A stretch of DNA of 64,000 nucleotides. Origin: Palaemon carinicauda. Taxonomy: Eukaryota > Arthropoda > Malacostraca > Decapoda > Palaemonidae. Under the pieces are notes generated by a model. The model did not search any database. It was not told where the DNA came from and saw only the letters and a program-made list of their open reading frames with translations. Made by a program: the position numbers and the translations under genes. The stretch is from NCBI RefSeq assembly GCF_036898095.1, contig NC_090750.1, forward strand, positions 85,338,075-85,402,074. The letters are read 5' to 3'. Shown piece after piece: positions 47,272 through 57,277 of this stretch. How positions within the stretch are numbered: position 1 is the stretch's first letter; each line of letters begins with the position of its first letter.

Positions 47272-48444
47272 TTAGGGTAATGTAGTGGTAGAACCCTCAC
47301 CCACTACTGCACTCGCTGCAACGAATGGACCCAGTGTGTAGCAGTCCTCGTAAAGAGTCTGGACATCTTTTAAGTAAAATGACGCGAATACCGACTTGCT
47401 TCTCCAAAAGGTCGCGTCCATAATACTTTGCAGAGATCTATTTTGCTTAAAGGCCACGGAAGTTGCTATAGCTCTTACTTCGTGCGTCTTAACCTTAAGC
47501 AAGCATCGGTCTTTCTCATTCAAGTGAGAATGAGCCTCTCGTATTAAAAATCTGATAAAATATGACAAAGCATTCTTTGACATAGGCAATGATGGTTTCT
47601 TAACTGAGCACCATAATGCCTCAGATCCACCTCGTAAGGACTTAGTACGGGCTAAGTAGAACTTAAGAGCTCTAACTGGACACAGCACTCTTTCAAGTTC
47701 GTTTCCTACGATCTCTGATAAGCAAGGTATATCAAAAGATTTAGGCCAAGGACGAGAAGGCAGTTCATTTTTGGCCAGGAAACCAAGTTGAAGTGAACAT
47801 GTGGCTTTTTCTGTAGAAAAGCCGATGTTCTTACTGAAGGCATGAAGTTCACTGACCCTTTTAGCCGAAGCCAAGCACACTAGGAAAAGCGTCTTGAGGG
47901 TGAGATCCTTCAGGGAGGCTGAATGTAATGGCTCAAACCTGTCTGACATGAGGAACCTTAGGACCACGTCTAAGTTCCATCCAGGAGTCACCAAACGACG
48001 TTCCTTAGAGGTCTCGAAAGACTTAAGGAGATCTTGGAGATCTTTATTGTTGGAAAGATCTAAGCCTCTATGACGAAAGACCGAAGCCAACATGCTCCTG
48101 TAGCCCTTAATCGTGGGAGCTGAGAGGGAGCGAACATTTCTCAGATGTAAAAGAAAATCTGCGATTTGGGCTACAGAGGTACTGGAAGAGGACACAGATG
48201 CTGACTTGCACCAGTCTCGAAAGACTTCCCACTTCGACTGGTATACTCTGATGGTAGAAGCTCTCCTCGCTCTTGCAATCGCACTGGCTGCCTCCTTCGA
48301 AAAGCCTCGAGCTCTTGAGAGTCTCTCGATAGTCTGAAGGCAGTCAGACGAAGAGCGGGGAGGCTTTGATGAACATTCTTTACATGGGGCTGACGTAATA
48401 GATCTACCCTTAGAGGAAGACTTCTTGGAATGTCTACCAGCCAT
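47272..48444 (-). CDS. Copy D tyrosine recombinase (intact)
   Basis: 390 residues from MAGRHSKKSSSKG at 48444 to stop at 47272. The N-terminal SAM-like region has IRVYQSKWEVFRDWC and SAPTIKGYRSMLASVF. The catalytic domain has KRVSELHAF (Arg), KTHEVRAIATS (HxxR), FWRSKSVFASFYLKD (Trp and nucleophile Tyr), and the end reads LGPFVAASAVVGEGS. DIRS recombinases integrate a circular cDNA without an integrase or target duplication. I chose this ATG because MAGR(H/R) is conserved at the same place in B, C and E. Open frame continues upstream to 49737, but that part overlaps RT/RNase H in another frame. The ORF overlaps the upstream one by about 270 nt. Confidence 0.92.
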   Translation of the reverse strand: MAGRHSKKSSSKGRSITSAPCKECSSKPPRSSSDCLQTIERLSRARGFSKEAASAIARARRASTIRVYQSKWEVFRDWCKSASVSSSSTSVAQIADFLLHLRNVRSLSAPTIKGYRSMLASVFRHRGLDLSNNKDLQDLLKSFETSKERRLVTPGWNLDVVLRFLMSDRFEPLHSASLKDLTLKTLFLVCLASAKRVSELHAFSKNIGFSTEKATCSLQLGFLAKNELPSRPWPKSFDIPCLSEIVGNELERVLCPVRALKFYLARTKSLRGGSEALWCSVKKPSLPMSKNALSYFIRFLIREAHSHLNEKDRCLLKVKTHEVRAIATSVAFKQNRSLQSIMDATFWRSKSVFASFYLKDVQTLYEDCYTLGPFVAASAVVGEGSTTTLP

Positions 48445-50317
48445 TGAAGTACCTCGGTGAACCACTCTCTCGCGGGCCAGAGGGGAGCAACCAACGTCAA
48501 CCTTGTCCCTTCGTGAGAGGCGAACTTCTGCAGTACCTTGTTGACAATCTTGAATGGTGGGAATGCATGTAAGTCCAGATGAGACCAATCCAGTAGAAAT
48601 GCATCTATGTGTATTGCTTCTGGATCTGGGACTGGTGAGCAATAGATTGGTAGCCTCTTGGTCATCGAGGTGGCAAAGAGGTCTATGGTGGGTTGACCCC
48701 AAGTCGCCCAAAGACTCTTGCACACGTCCTTGTGGAGGGTCCATTCCGTGGGTATCACCTGACCCCTCCGACTGAGACAGTCTGCCAAGACGTTCAAGTC
48801 CCCCTGGATAAATCTCGTTAACAGGGAGATGCCTCGATTTCTTGACCAAATGAGCAGGTCCCTTGCGATCTCGTACAGCGTGAGGGAGAGTGTGCCTCCT
48901 TGCTTGGAGATGTACGCCAAAGCTGTGGTATTGTCTGAGTTGACCTCTACCACTTTGTTTCGAAGGAGGCTTTCGAATTTCATCAAGGCCAAGTGGACTG
49001 CCAATAGCTCCTTGCCGTTGATGTGCATGCTCTTCTGACTTGAGGCCCACAGACCTGAGCATTCCCGACCGTCCAGGGTCGCACCCCAACCCAAATCCGA
49101 CGCGTCTGAGAACAACACGTGGTTTGGGTTCTTGACTGCTAGGGATAGTCCCTCTCTCAGACTGATATTGCTGTTCCACCATTTCAGGCATGCCTTTACT
49201 GGTTCGGAGACCGGGATTGATACCGTCTCTAACGTCTTGTCCTTGTTCCAGTGAGAGGCTAGATGGAACTGGAGAGGCCGAAGGTGTAGTCTCCCTAGCG
49301 AGACAAACTGCTCCAGGGATGATAGAGTCCCTATGAGACTCATCCAATTCCTGACTGAACACCGTTCTCTCTTCAGCATTAGTTGGACTTTGAGCAGGGC
49401 TTGCTCTATTCGGGTGGCAGACGGAAAAGCCCGAAAAACTGGACTGCGAATCTCCATCCCTAAATATAGAATAGTCTGGGATGGGATCAGTTGGGACTTT
49501 TCTATGTTGACCAAAAGTCCCAATTCCTTGGTCAGACCCAACGTCCAATGAAGATCCTGCAGACAGCGATGACTGGACGATGCCCTGAGAAGCCAGTCGT
49601 CCAAGTACAGGGAGGCTCGGATTCCCGATAAATGGAGGAATTTTGCCACATTCCTCATGAGCCTCGTAAACACGAGAGGAGCAGGACTGAGGCCAAAGCA
49701 CAGGCCCGAAACTGGTATACCACATTCCTGAAAACAAACCTCAGAAAAGGTTGGGAATCCGGGTGTATAGGAATGTGGAAGTACGCATCTCGTAGGTCGA
49801 GAGAGACCATCCAGTCTCCCTCTCTGACCGCTGCTAAGACGGACTTCGTGGTCTCCATAGTGAACTTTGTTTTCGTAACAAAAACGTTGAGCGCACTGAC
49901 GTCTAGCACCGGTCTCCAACCTCCTGTATGCTTTGGGACTAAGAAGAGACGGTTGTAAAACCCCGGTGATTGAAGGTCCGAGACTTTCACCACCGCTCCC
50001 TTCTCTAGCAACAGAGACACTTCTTGGTTTAGGGCTTGTCTCTTTGACTCCTCTCGGTACCTGGGAGAGAGGTCTATGGGAGTTGTCACTAGAGGAGGTT
50101 TGCGTACAAACGGTATTTTGTACCCCTCTCTGAGCAACCGAACAGACTCTTGGTCTGCACCCCTCTTCTCCCAGGCCTGCCAGAAGCTCTTCAATCTGGC
50201 CCCTACCGCTGTCTGAGGCTGTGGGCAGTCAGACTCTGCCACGTGAGGACTTGGCTCCTCTCTTCTTACCTCTCTTTCCCTCGGCACGAGCGCTTCCCCT
50301 GCTGGGAGCTCTGCCAC
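48171..50317 (-). pseudogene. Copy D reverse transcriptase-RNase H-methyltransferase ORF (one frameshift)
   Basis: An N-terminal block AELPAGEALVPREREVRREE and FWQAWEKRGAD is followed by RT motifs: LLEKGAVVKV, GFYNRLFLVPKHTGGWRPVL, GDWMVSLDLRDAYFHIPIHP, LCFGLSPAPLVFTRL and SLYLDDWLL. RNase H has LFSDASDLGWGATL, INGKELLAV, VNSDNTTALAY and QGDLNVLADCLSR. Then PTIDLFATS, DAFLLDW and HAFPPF match the Dam-like methyltransferase domain of DIRS1-like elements, with FPPF in the position of the [DNSP]PP[YF] motif. A one-base loss near 49705 splits RT; otherwise the frame is open. This is the only copy here with a full RT palm. Its start overlaps the gag end by about 90 nt in another frame. Confidence 0.9.
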
Positions 50318-52731
50318 GAAAGGGCGGGATAAATCTGGATGCCGGAGTCTCGATCCTGGGTCTTACAGCAAAGGATGTAGAAGGAGCCCCTTTGCGAGCA
50401 GAGGACGCCATCAAGTCATGGGTGTCCTTCTGCACAAGCAAAGAAGCTATATCCTTAACCAGTTGTTGCGGAAACAAGGAAGCTGATAAGGGAGCAAAGA
50501 GCAGTTCTGATCTCTGACAGGGAGTAACTCCTGCCGAAAGAAAAGAGCAAAGGGTTTCTCGCTTCTTTAAGACTCCCGACGTAAAGGTGGAGGCGAGCTC
50601 ATTGGAGCCATCGCGGATGGCTTTATCCATACATGACATGATAAGTAAGGAAACATCTTGGTCGGCAGACGAGATTTTCCTACTTAAAGCTCCTAATGAC
50701 CAGTCAAGAAAGTTAAATACTTCAAAGGCCCTGTTTACGCCTTTAAGTAGATGGTCAAGGTCCGAGGAGGACCAACTAATCTTCGAGCGTCTCATGGCCA
50801 AGCAACGGGGAGAGTCTACGAGGCTTGAGAAGTCACCCTGGGCAGAGGCAGGGACTCCCAAGCCGAGAACTTCTCCCGTGTCATACCAGACGCTCGATCT
50901 AGATGCAAGCTTAGAAGGAGGGAAGGCAAAGGCCGTCTTCCCCAAACTCCTCCTGGTATCCAATCAGTCGCCTAAAAATCGTAAAGCCCTCTTGGAAGAG
51001 CGAGAAAGCACTAGCTTAGTAAAGGCTGGCTTGGTAGCAGGTAAGCCTAGAGCAAACTCAGACGGTGGCGAACGAGGAGCAACGGCAACAAAGTGATTGG
51101 GAAAAAGATCCTTGAAAATCAACATGATCTTCTTAAAGTCCATCGAAGGAGGAACCGTCTTAGGTTCGTCTACATCTGAAGGATGATCATCATGATGAGG
51201 ATCAGCAACGTCCTCATCTGAAGGATCTTCGTCCGACAACTGCTGAGTAACAAGCAAAAGGGAGACCTGCCTTGGTGGCAATGCTTGACAAGCAGAGTCC
51301 ACACGCACTGGTGCATCAGTAGCAGTCCAGGACGCTACGTCATGTAACTGCTTAACAGCCTGACTGTCAACAATAACAGGAGCGGGAGGACGCTCGACGT
51401 CAACTCGAGACTGCCTTGACTGCCTAGACTGAGCAGTCAAAACAACTCTTGACTGCGGTGCTTGACGCTCAGCGTCAAAACAAGTCAACTTCGCTGGTTG
51501 GCGAACGTCCTGAACGTCAACAAGAGCATTAGGAAGCGGCTGAACGTCCACATGCGGCTGAAAGTCAACACGGGACTGCATCGAGTGAAGCTCTACAAAA
51601 CGTGACTGACGTGACTTAGTAACGCCAACGTCAACAGGACGAGCAAAGGCTCGTTTGGGCGGCTGACGGCCAGGATCTCGATCAGCTAAGCGGCGAGGAT
51701 CATCGTGAACCTTTTCAGCAGAATAGTCCTCCATAAGAGAGGCGAGCTTAATCTGCATGTCTTACAGTACAACCCATTTAGGATCAACGGGAATGGGTGC
51801 GGTAAGAGACGAGGGTAACGTCTGTGACTGCAAAACCTTGCCTACACCAAGACTCTCGGAGCCTGTGTTACGTTTCTGCTTAGGCGGCGAGCAGTTTTCC
51901 GATGACTGCATAGGGTCAGAGCTGTCCCAATGGCTACAACCAGGACGCTGGACCTGTCCTGAAGGGACTGACTTTCGCTTTAAGGGCCTCGAAACCTTGC
52001 TCCAAGGTTTCTTACGCGAAAAGCCTTCGGATGACGAGGAGAAAAACGTCTCGCTCGTCTTATGGTAGGGGCGGTCTTGATGAGACACGCCTGAAACCAT
52101 AGAGGGAACGTCTGTTCGCTGATTAAAGCCTCTCGAACCCATAAGTCGTACGACATTACTTCTCCCTGGGGCTTGGGAGCTTGCAAGAGGTCTCGGACTA
52201 GGCGAACGACAGGCACGAACAGACGAACCCTCGGTCGCAACACTGATAACACTTTGCGCACTAATCACTTTCCCACGATTTTCCACTGTGGCACTCTGAC
52301 ACTTTAACTCTTTAACATCAGCCATGAGTTGATTACGGTCTGTAGCTAACGACTCAACTCTTTCGCCCAAAGCATGAATGGCACGTAACATATCCCGCAT
52401 TGATGGTTCCTGAGTGCTAGTAGAGGGTTCAGGCACAACTACTACAAGGGAAGGATTAGGTTCAGGGGCATGGGAGGAGGAAAATTCTAACGATCTAGAG
52501 GAACTTCTCCTCACCCTATCTCTCTCTAGCTTACGAGAATACTTGTCATATTCGAGCCAATCGAATTCTGAAAGGCCCACGCACTCCTCACACCGATCTC
52601 CTAATTGACAGGTTTTACCCCGACAATTAGAACACACAGTATGTGGGTCGAGAGAGGCCTTTGGAAGACGCTTTATTGCAATCCCTAGCATTACACTTAC
52701 GAAATCTAGGAATTGGAGAAGGGTCAGCCAT
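50229..52731 (-). pseudogene. Copy D gag-like ORF1 (nearly intact, two in-frame stops, one early frameshift)
   Basis: ATG at 52731 gives MADPSPIPRFRKCNARDC, then a one-base shift leads into a cysteine cluster CSNCRGKTCQLGDRCEEC, a possible zinc-binding knuckle. A basic region LERDRVRRSSSRS and a helical, coiled-coil-like stretch MRDMLRAIHALGERVESLAT follow. Next come a long Pro/Val/Asp-rich region, a helical C-terminal region (LIMSCMDKAIRDGSNELAST) and a basic tail GKRGKKRGAKSSRGRV. In-frame stops at about 51762 and 50964 divide one continuous frame. It probably encodes the structural nucleic-acid-binding protein of the element, inferred from position and composition. Confidence 0.75.
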
Positions 52732-53112
52732 TTTGAAAAAATCAAAGAAAGTCCAAAAAACAATCCAAAGTCATCAACAATTAAATCTGTCCAAAAAAGA
52801 GTTCAAGAGTTTAAGTTGAAGATAAAACACCTGCACTGCGAAAGCTCAAACCAAAATGAAGTACTTCACCAAGTCTGTTGAAAAACTCCAGGTTAACAGC
52901 GAGTAATGGTACGTCTTGCCGATCAGACCGACAGAGAAGAATTGAGGCTTGTTTACATGCATATGCGGTATCTGGCCGATAGTTGGCGCTGGTGGGCACA
53001 CCCGCAACCTTCATAGCGATCGCTCGCGAGTTTTTGTGTGTTTTCTGTCGAGCCGCCGGAGCAGCAGCTATTATATATTCACCGGCTAAGTTAAATATTT
53101 AAAAATACAAAT

Positions 53113-53462
53113 TACTGTACAGAAGATCCTCAACTTACAAACTTAATAGGTTCCAAGAAGGTGTTTGTAAATAGAATTTTGTTACATTTTGGCCTATGGT
53201 AAGCCTAAGCTGACTCCCATGCCTATGTTTTCTAGCTACAAAAGTCAAGAAAGTCTCATTTATATGAAATATTTATCAGCTAATAGAAAATGTTGTTTTT
53301 CTTACTGTAGTAAATGATATAATGTTGTATTATTACAGCATTTCTTTATCTTATTACAGTATACAAAGTTTTTATACATTTGAAATTTATGATTTAAGTC
53401 GTGTTTGTGTATCCAAATACTTGTAAGTCAAATATTTGTAAGTTGAGGATCTTCTGTACTTT
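53113..53462. mobile_element. MITE, about 350 bp, TA-flanked
   Basis: Terminal inverted repeats: CAGAAGATCCTCAACTTACA at the left and its complement TAAGTTGAGGATCTTCTG at the right. TA dinucleotides flank both ends, as for Tc1/mariner-type elements. No coding capacity. It sits in the H remnant immediately beside copy D. Confidence 0.8.
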
Positions 53463-53739
53463 AAAAATATGTCATTTGTTCCTATGTGTTATACAAACCC
53501 TCGTCCTTTAATTAGGCAAGGTTCAATTTTCTTCTCCGGAAGTGATCAATGCTTGATCTGTGGAGAAGCGAAGTGAGGACCACGGCTACCCTCTATTCAT
53601 CTTTCATGTGGATGAAAGACTGATAGGAACCAGGCTGTACATGTACCTAGTGTACATGTACTGTATCTGATCAAAATTGAAGATCCCTTTCCCCCAAAGG
53701 GGAGGTCAGTTGGAAACAAATATTACAAATTATAAAAGT

Positions 53740-55700
53740 GTTTTGTGTTTTTCTTAACTATACAAACCTGAGTCCTTTAATATGAGAATTCATTCAAGTG
53801 CAGTTGGAACTCAGCAGCTAAAACTTACAATGAGGTGTCAGCAATAGCCCGTAGTTAGCAGCCAACAGGAGGGAGGGTAGGTCTTTCTGCCAGTACACTA
53901 AATAGTCACTTTGCATCTGGGACTTTATGAGGAAGGTGAAGGTAGGAAGTTAAGTTAAAGGACTCCAGCTTGTATAGTTAAGGAAAATACAAATTAATTT
54001 TAAAATATGATTAGTTCCTACACGAATACAAACCATCATCCTTTAATACGAGACTCATTCTTTGGTGGGTGGGAGTCTCTATTATCAAACTCGCTAACTA
54101 AAATCCTAGAATAGCTATGCTCGGACTTAATAGGGTGAGAAGCGTAGCATCCTAGACACCTTGTGAACCTGGCCCAAGCATCCAAGGCTGTTGTACAAGA
54201 AAATCTCCCTCTTAGACGAGCAAGTCTGTTAAGTACGGGAAATTCAAATCAATGAGTTTGCCTATACATATCCATCCTCCCCCTCGTAAGGAAGATGGTG
54301 GAATGAATACTTCTACTTCAACAAAAATAGAAATGCTGCTAGGTATCAGTGGTGTTTATCTGTATCAATGTCTGTCCAGTTCTCTGGGGTTCCAACCACT
54401 ATACCCCAAGTATGGAGAAGAGGAGATGAAAGGGACCAGACACACTCACTATTATCTTAGGCTTAGATCGTAACTGTCATCTTAGATATGATACTTTTAG
54501 TCCTGTAAAGGAGCTAAGCACAGTAAAAGATTTTCTGAGCAGCAATCATAGGTCCCAGTAAAAATGTATTCAGTGGCTTGTGAATGTATTCCTGCAAATA
54601 ATGGACAGTAAATGTGGCCTGGCGCTTCCATATTCAAGCGTCTAAAATTTGAGCCACCAAGAGATTTTTCTTGAAGGCTAGAGTAACACTAACTCCTCTG
54701 ATCTCATTGGCATGCACCTTAGCTTGGCTTGATGAGCCAGGGGATCTAGGGCGTAATGCTCAATTGATAATCCCATGCAGCCAAAATGAGTATATGTTCT
54801 TGGTGACTCTTTTTATCTTACCAGTGCTTTAGAATAGATTCTGTAAACTAGGTCTAGCAGTCTAGGTTCTCATTATGGTAGCACCTTAACACCTTTACAG
54901 GACACCAAAGTAATTCATCTGGATCATTAGCTACTTTCCTAGGCGAAGAAACTGTAAATGTTGGAAATCTTGAATTAGTAATTGATTGATTTTGAGTTTT
55001 TCTACCAAGTTGGAAACCAAAGATAAATAGATCTGTCTCCAGTGCTTAGAGTGATAGAACAAATACGAGAGTCCATGTAATTAACATATGTGCTTATCTT
55101 AAGGCAAAGCAAGGAGAAAACCCATTTATTAGGGTAAACTCCTTAACTGAGGTTAGTGTCGACAGTTCACATGGACCTCTCTTTAAGGGTAGCAACATCT
55201 TGGTCATATCCCAGGCTGGAAGTGGAATCTCATAAGAGGGACAGGTCTGTTCCATACTTCTAATGAGAAAGAATAATTCCTGCGAGGAGGAAATATCCAC
55301 TCTTCTCAGTCTCAGAGCCTGGCTCAAGGCTGAAAGATACCCATTTACTTGTACTACTGAGACTTTGAGGTTTTCCCTTTTGTAGGCACGCTAGAAAATC
55401 CATTACAAGATGAATAGAGGATCCAAGATGAGAAGTAATACTTCCACGGCAGCAACCAGAGAAGATGGCCCACTTTGTTGGTACACACTAGAAGAGGATT
55501 TCCAGAAGTATCAGTAAATAAAGACTTCACCGATTTGTATAACCACTGCAGATGGGGCTGACAAAACAGGTTGTGCCACGATGGAAGCCCTCTCGGAGTC
55601 TCTAACAGTAGGGGCAGAAGGTCTGGTTATCATTCTGCTTTACTCCATATCACAACTACTAGAGTCAACTTTAGATTTAAGGATGATAAAACTTTGTTTA
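53740..55700 (-). mobile_element. DIRS remnant G (older family)
   Basis: Terminal repeat from about 53745 (TTCTTAACTATACAAACCTG). ICR at about 53955-54055: TTGTATAGTTAAGGAAAATA, then AAAATATGATTAGTTCCTAC and ACAAACCATCATCC. A decayed recombinase follows at 54540-55470. This is the same 3'-end architecture as in B to E with unrelated primary sequence. The 5' boundary was not found. Confidence 0.65.
54540..55470 (-). pseudogene. Remnant G tyrosine recombinase
   Basis: The - strand reads MDFLACLQKGKPQSLSS (compare ADFLLHLRNVRSLSAPT), then EIPLPAWDMTKMLLPL and LTSVKEFTLINGFSPCFALR (compare TPGWNLDVVLRFLM and LKDLTLKTLFLVCLASAKR), and near 54700-54540 KVHANEIRGVSVTLAFKKNL, a stop, VHYLQEYIHKPL and LLGPMIAAQKI (compare KTHEVRAIATSVAFKQNRS, ASFYLKD, LGPFVAASAVV). 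The alignment is collinear but diverged, with several stops. Confidence 0.72.
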
Positions 55701-55768
55701 TCACCCTTTAAAAAAAGCAAAAAGTAAAAAAACCATAGATATCAAGGCGGTCCCAGAGGTGCTGGAAC

Positions 55769-56131
55769 ATGTCCTCGAGTGCTGCTGCTAAGTCTGCCGC
55801 ATACTCCCACCAGGGACCGATCAAGGGCCGTATGCGAATCTTGGCAGCAGCAGTCGGACCCCACAAGGAGACAGAAGCAGTGAAAGACTTCACCGGAATC
55901 TTCTTGGGCATTGCCCAGTCCAACCACGATGCCTGCTTATTCCCCTTCAGGGAGTATGCCTACCAATACTCAGGACACAAGGATGCCTGCAAATGGTCAC
56001 ACCCCCTACAAGAAGCAAAGAGGGAGCGTGGATCCACAGCCGGTTTTTCCATGAACTGGTTGCAACGTTCACCCTTCCCGCGGGAAATACAAACTTCAAT
56101 AACTAACGACCATTCACTCCCTGCAAAGTAA
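55769..56131 (+). other. Unassigned 120-codon open frame inside DIRS remnant G/H
   Basis: Starts MSSSAAAKSAAYSHQGPIKG, with a cysteine/histidine-containing middle (SNHDACLFPFREYAYQYSGH, then KDACKW). Local GC content is higher than the flanks, as in the DIRS coding regions. It could be a coding relic of an old element in either orientation. No family recognised. Confidence 0.25.
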
Positions 56132-56534
56132 AAGAAAATTACTGAATTTTGCGAGGCACTGTCAGTACATCCATATGCGACAGCAGCCTAAAGAAAAGTG
56201 AAAGCTTTCAGACTGGAAAAGGGGCGGAGCTTCTCGCTCCACACCCTCACTGGTTGGATAACTTCCTATTGTCATCCAACTTTAACAAACAATTCCAGTT
56301 CACGCTGAAACAATCTTCCTAATTAAAAAATGAGGGGGTGTATGATGTGTAGAAGTAACTGAATTACAAAAAGCAATAAGGATATTGGAGAGGAAAATGT
56401 TTCAAGACATGGAATGTAGGGATCTTGTAATAATTTTTCCTTTTCTATGCAAGTTCTCCAAGGCTAAAGTGGCTTTTAACGCTGCTGTGGATATAAGGGT
56501 GGGCTTGAAACTTTAGGAGGTGATTTTTTTATCC

Positions 56535-57277
56535 TTACTGTAATTCTTGAATATCTTGCTGGGAATTTCCTGTTCTATGTATGATTGGAATGTGTGCAGT
56601 TAGGACATCTTGGGAAGTTAGGTTTTCCTTTGTTCTCTTGAATGAACATCTGGTTGACTTAAATGATAGATGTATCCCTTCCGAGAAAAAGACAGATCCT
56701 GGTATAGGGTGGCTCTTCCTGTACATAGCACAGATGGGATTATGGCAATCATTTTGCTGGTGCCCAAATCCTTGGCATTGGAAATATCTAAATGGCTCAG
56801 GAACAAAGTTTTTAAAGGGATTAATTACCAAGATGCTTAGGGTAGTTTCTTTTTTAGTTTTTCCTTTGAAAGTGGCAATGACTTTTCTCTTAGGTTCTTG
56901 CAATCCATTTGTGCAATAAATTGATACCTCAATATAGAGTGAGGTATAGGATCAAGTGGTAGAGAGACTGGGTAATTGCAAAGGACTTTCTTTAGTTTTT
57001 CAGATACGTCTAGCAATTGAAATGAAGTTTTTTCTTGTAAAAGTTTGACGTTAGGTCTGTCTATTGGGATGATAATCAAATCCCCTCTGAGAATTGGCTT
57101 GACTGAAATGTTCATTGGAGGTTTCAATGCCAAAAGGTCTGTAACAGCAGCATATGAAGAGGTGTTTTCAGTGGGAAAATATTTGAGTTTAAGCATTTGC
57201 TGCTTGGATTCCAATTGATTTAAAGAACACTGAGTAAGAGAAGTAGGAAAATCTTCTTTCTTGGCTTTCTTTTGCAC
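56535..57277 (-). pseudogene. Non-LTR retrotransposon ORF1 (gag-like) remnant with CCHC knuckle
   Basis: Two overlapping - strand frames. The upstream one (57277-56837) has an RRM-like stretch (MNISVKPILRGDLIIIPIDR, then VSEKLKKVLCNYPVSLPLDP). The second (56903-56535) has VPEPFRYFQCQGFGHQQNDC, a CxxC...GH....C zinc knuckle, with a second Cys block (NPICAMY). This order is usual for ORF1 of Jockey/I-type elements. A frameshift near 56870 splits it. No RT was found next to it. Confidence 0.72.

Larger units (their letters stand above)
46552..53106 (-). mobile_element. DIRS copy D (family 1), most complete copy
   Basis: A 6.55-kb element on the - strand, from GATATTTTAATTATAAAA at 46552 to ...TTAAATATTTAAAAAT at 53106. 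Inverted terminal repeats lie at about 46590-46740 and 52925-53085, and the ICR at 46785-46890. It alone retains a full RT N-terminus and a Cys-rich gag N-terminus, and it lacks the 1-kb leader of A, B and C. Coding disruptions are few: two in-frame gag stops, one or two gag-start/RT frameshifts, and an intact recombinase. It is inserted inside an older DIRS remnant (H). Confidence 0.93.
46300..56335 (-). mobile_element. DIRS remnant H (older family), interrupted by copy D, a MITE and probably remnant G
   Basis: 46320-46475 and 56196-56335 are inverted repeats of each other (TTAATTAAGAAGATTGTTTC and its degenerate complement, then the TTCCAGTCTGA region), which suggests the terminal repeats of one old element. 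The ICR half ending ...TTGTATGGCTAGGAAAAAT at 46551 continues on the far side of D as ACAAATTACTG at 53107, then past the MITE as TTTAAAAATATGTCATTTGT from 53461. That order matches the intact equivalent at 53960-54050. The internal coding sequence belonging to H itself is not clear. Confidence 0.6.

Noticed and set aside
47272..49737. One 821-residue - strand protein
   Set aside because: Only the last 390 codons are recombinase. The upstream part is RT/RNase H sequence read in the wrong frame. The conserved MAGR(H/R) start and the domain layout of the other copies support two overlapping ORFs.
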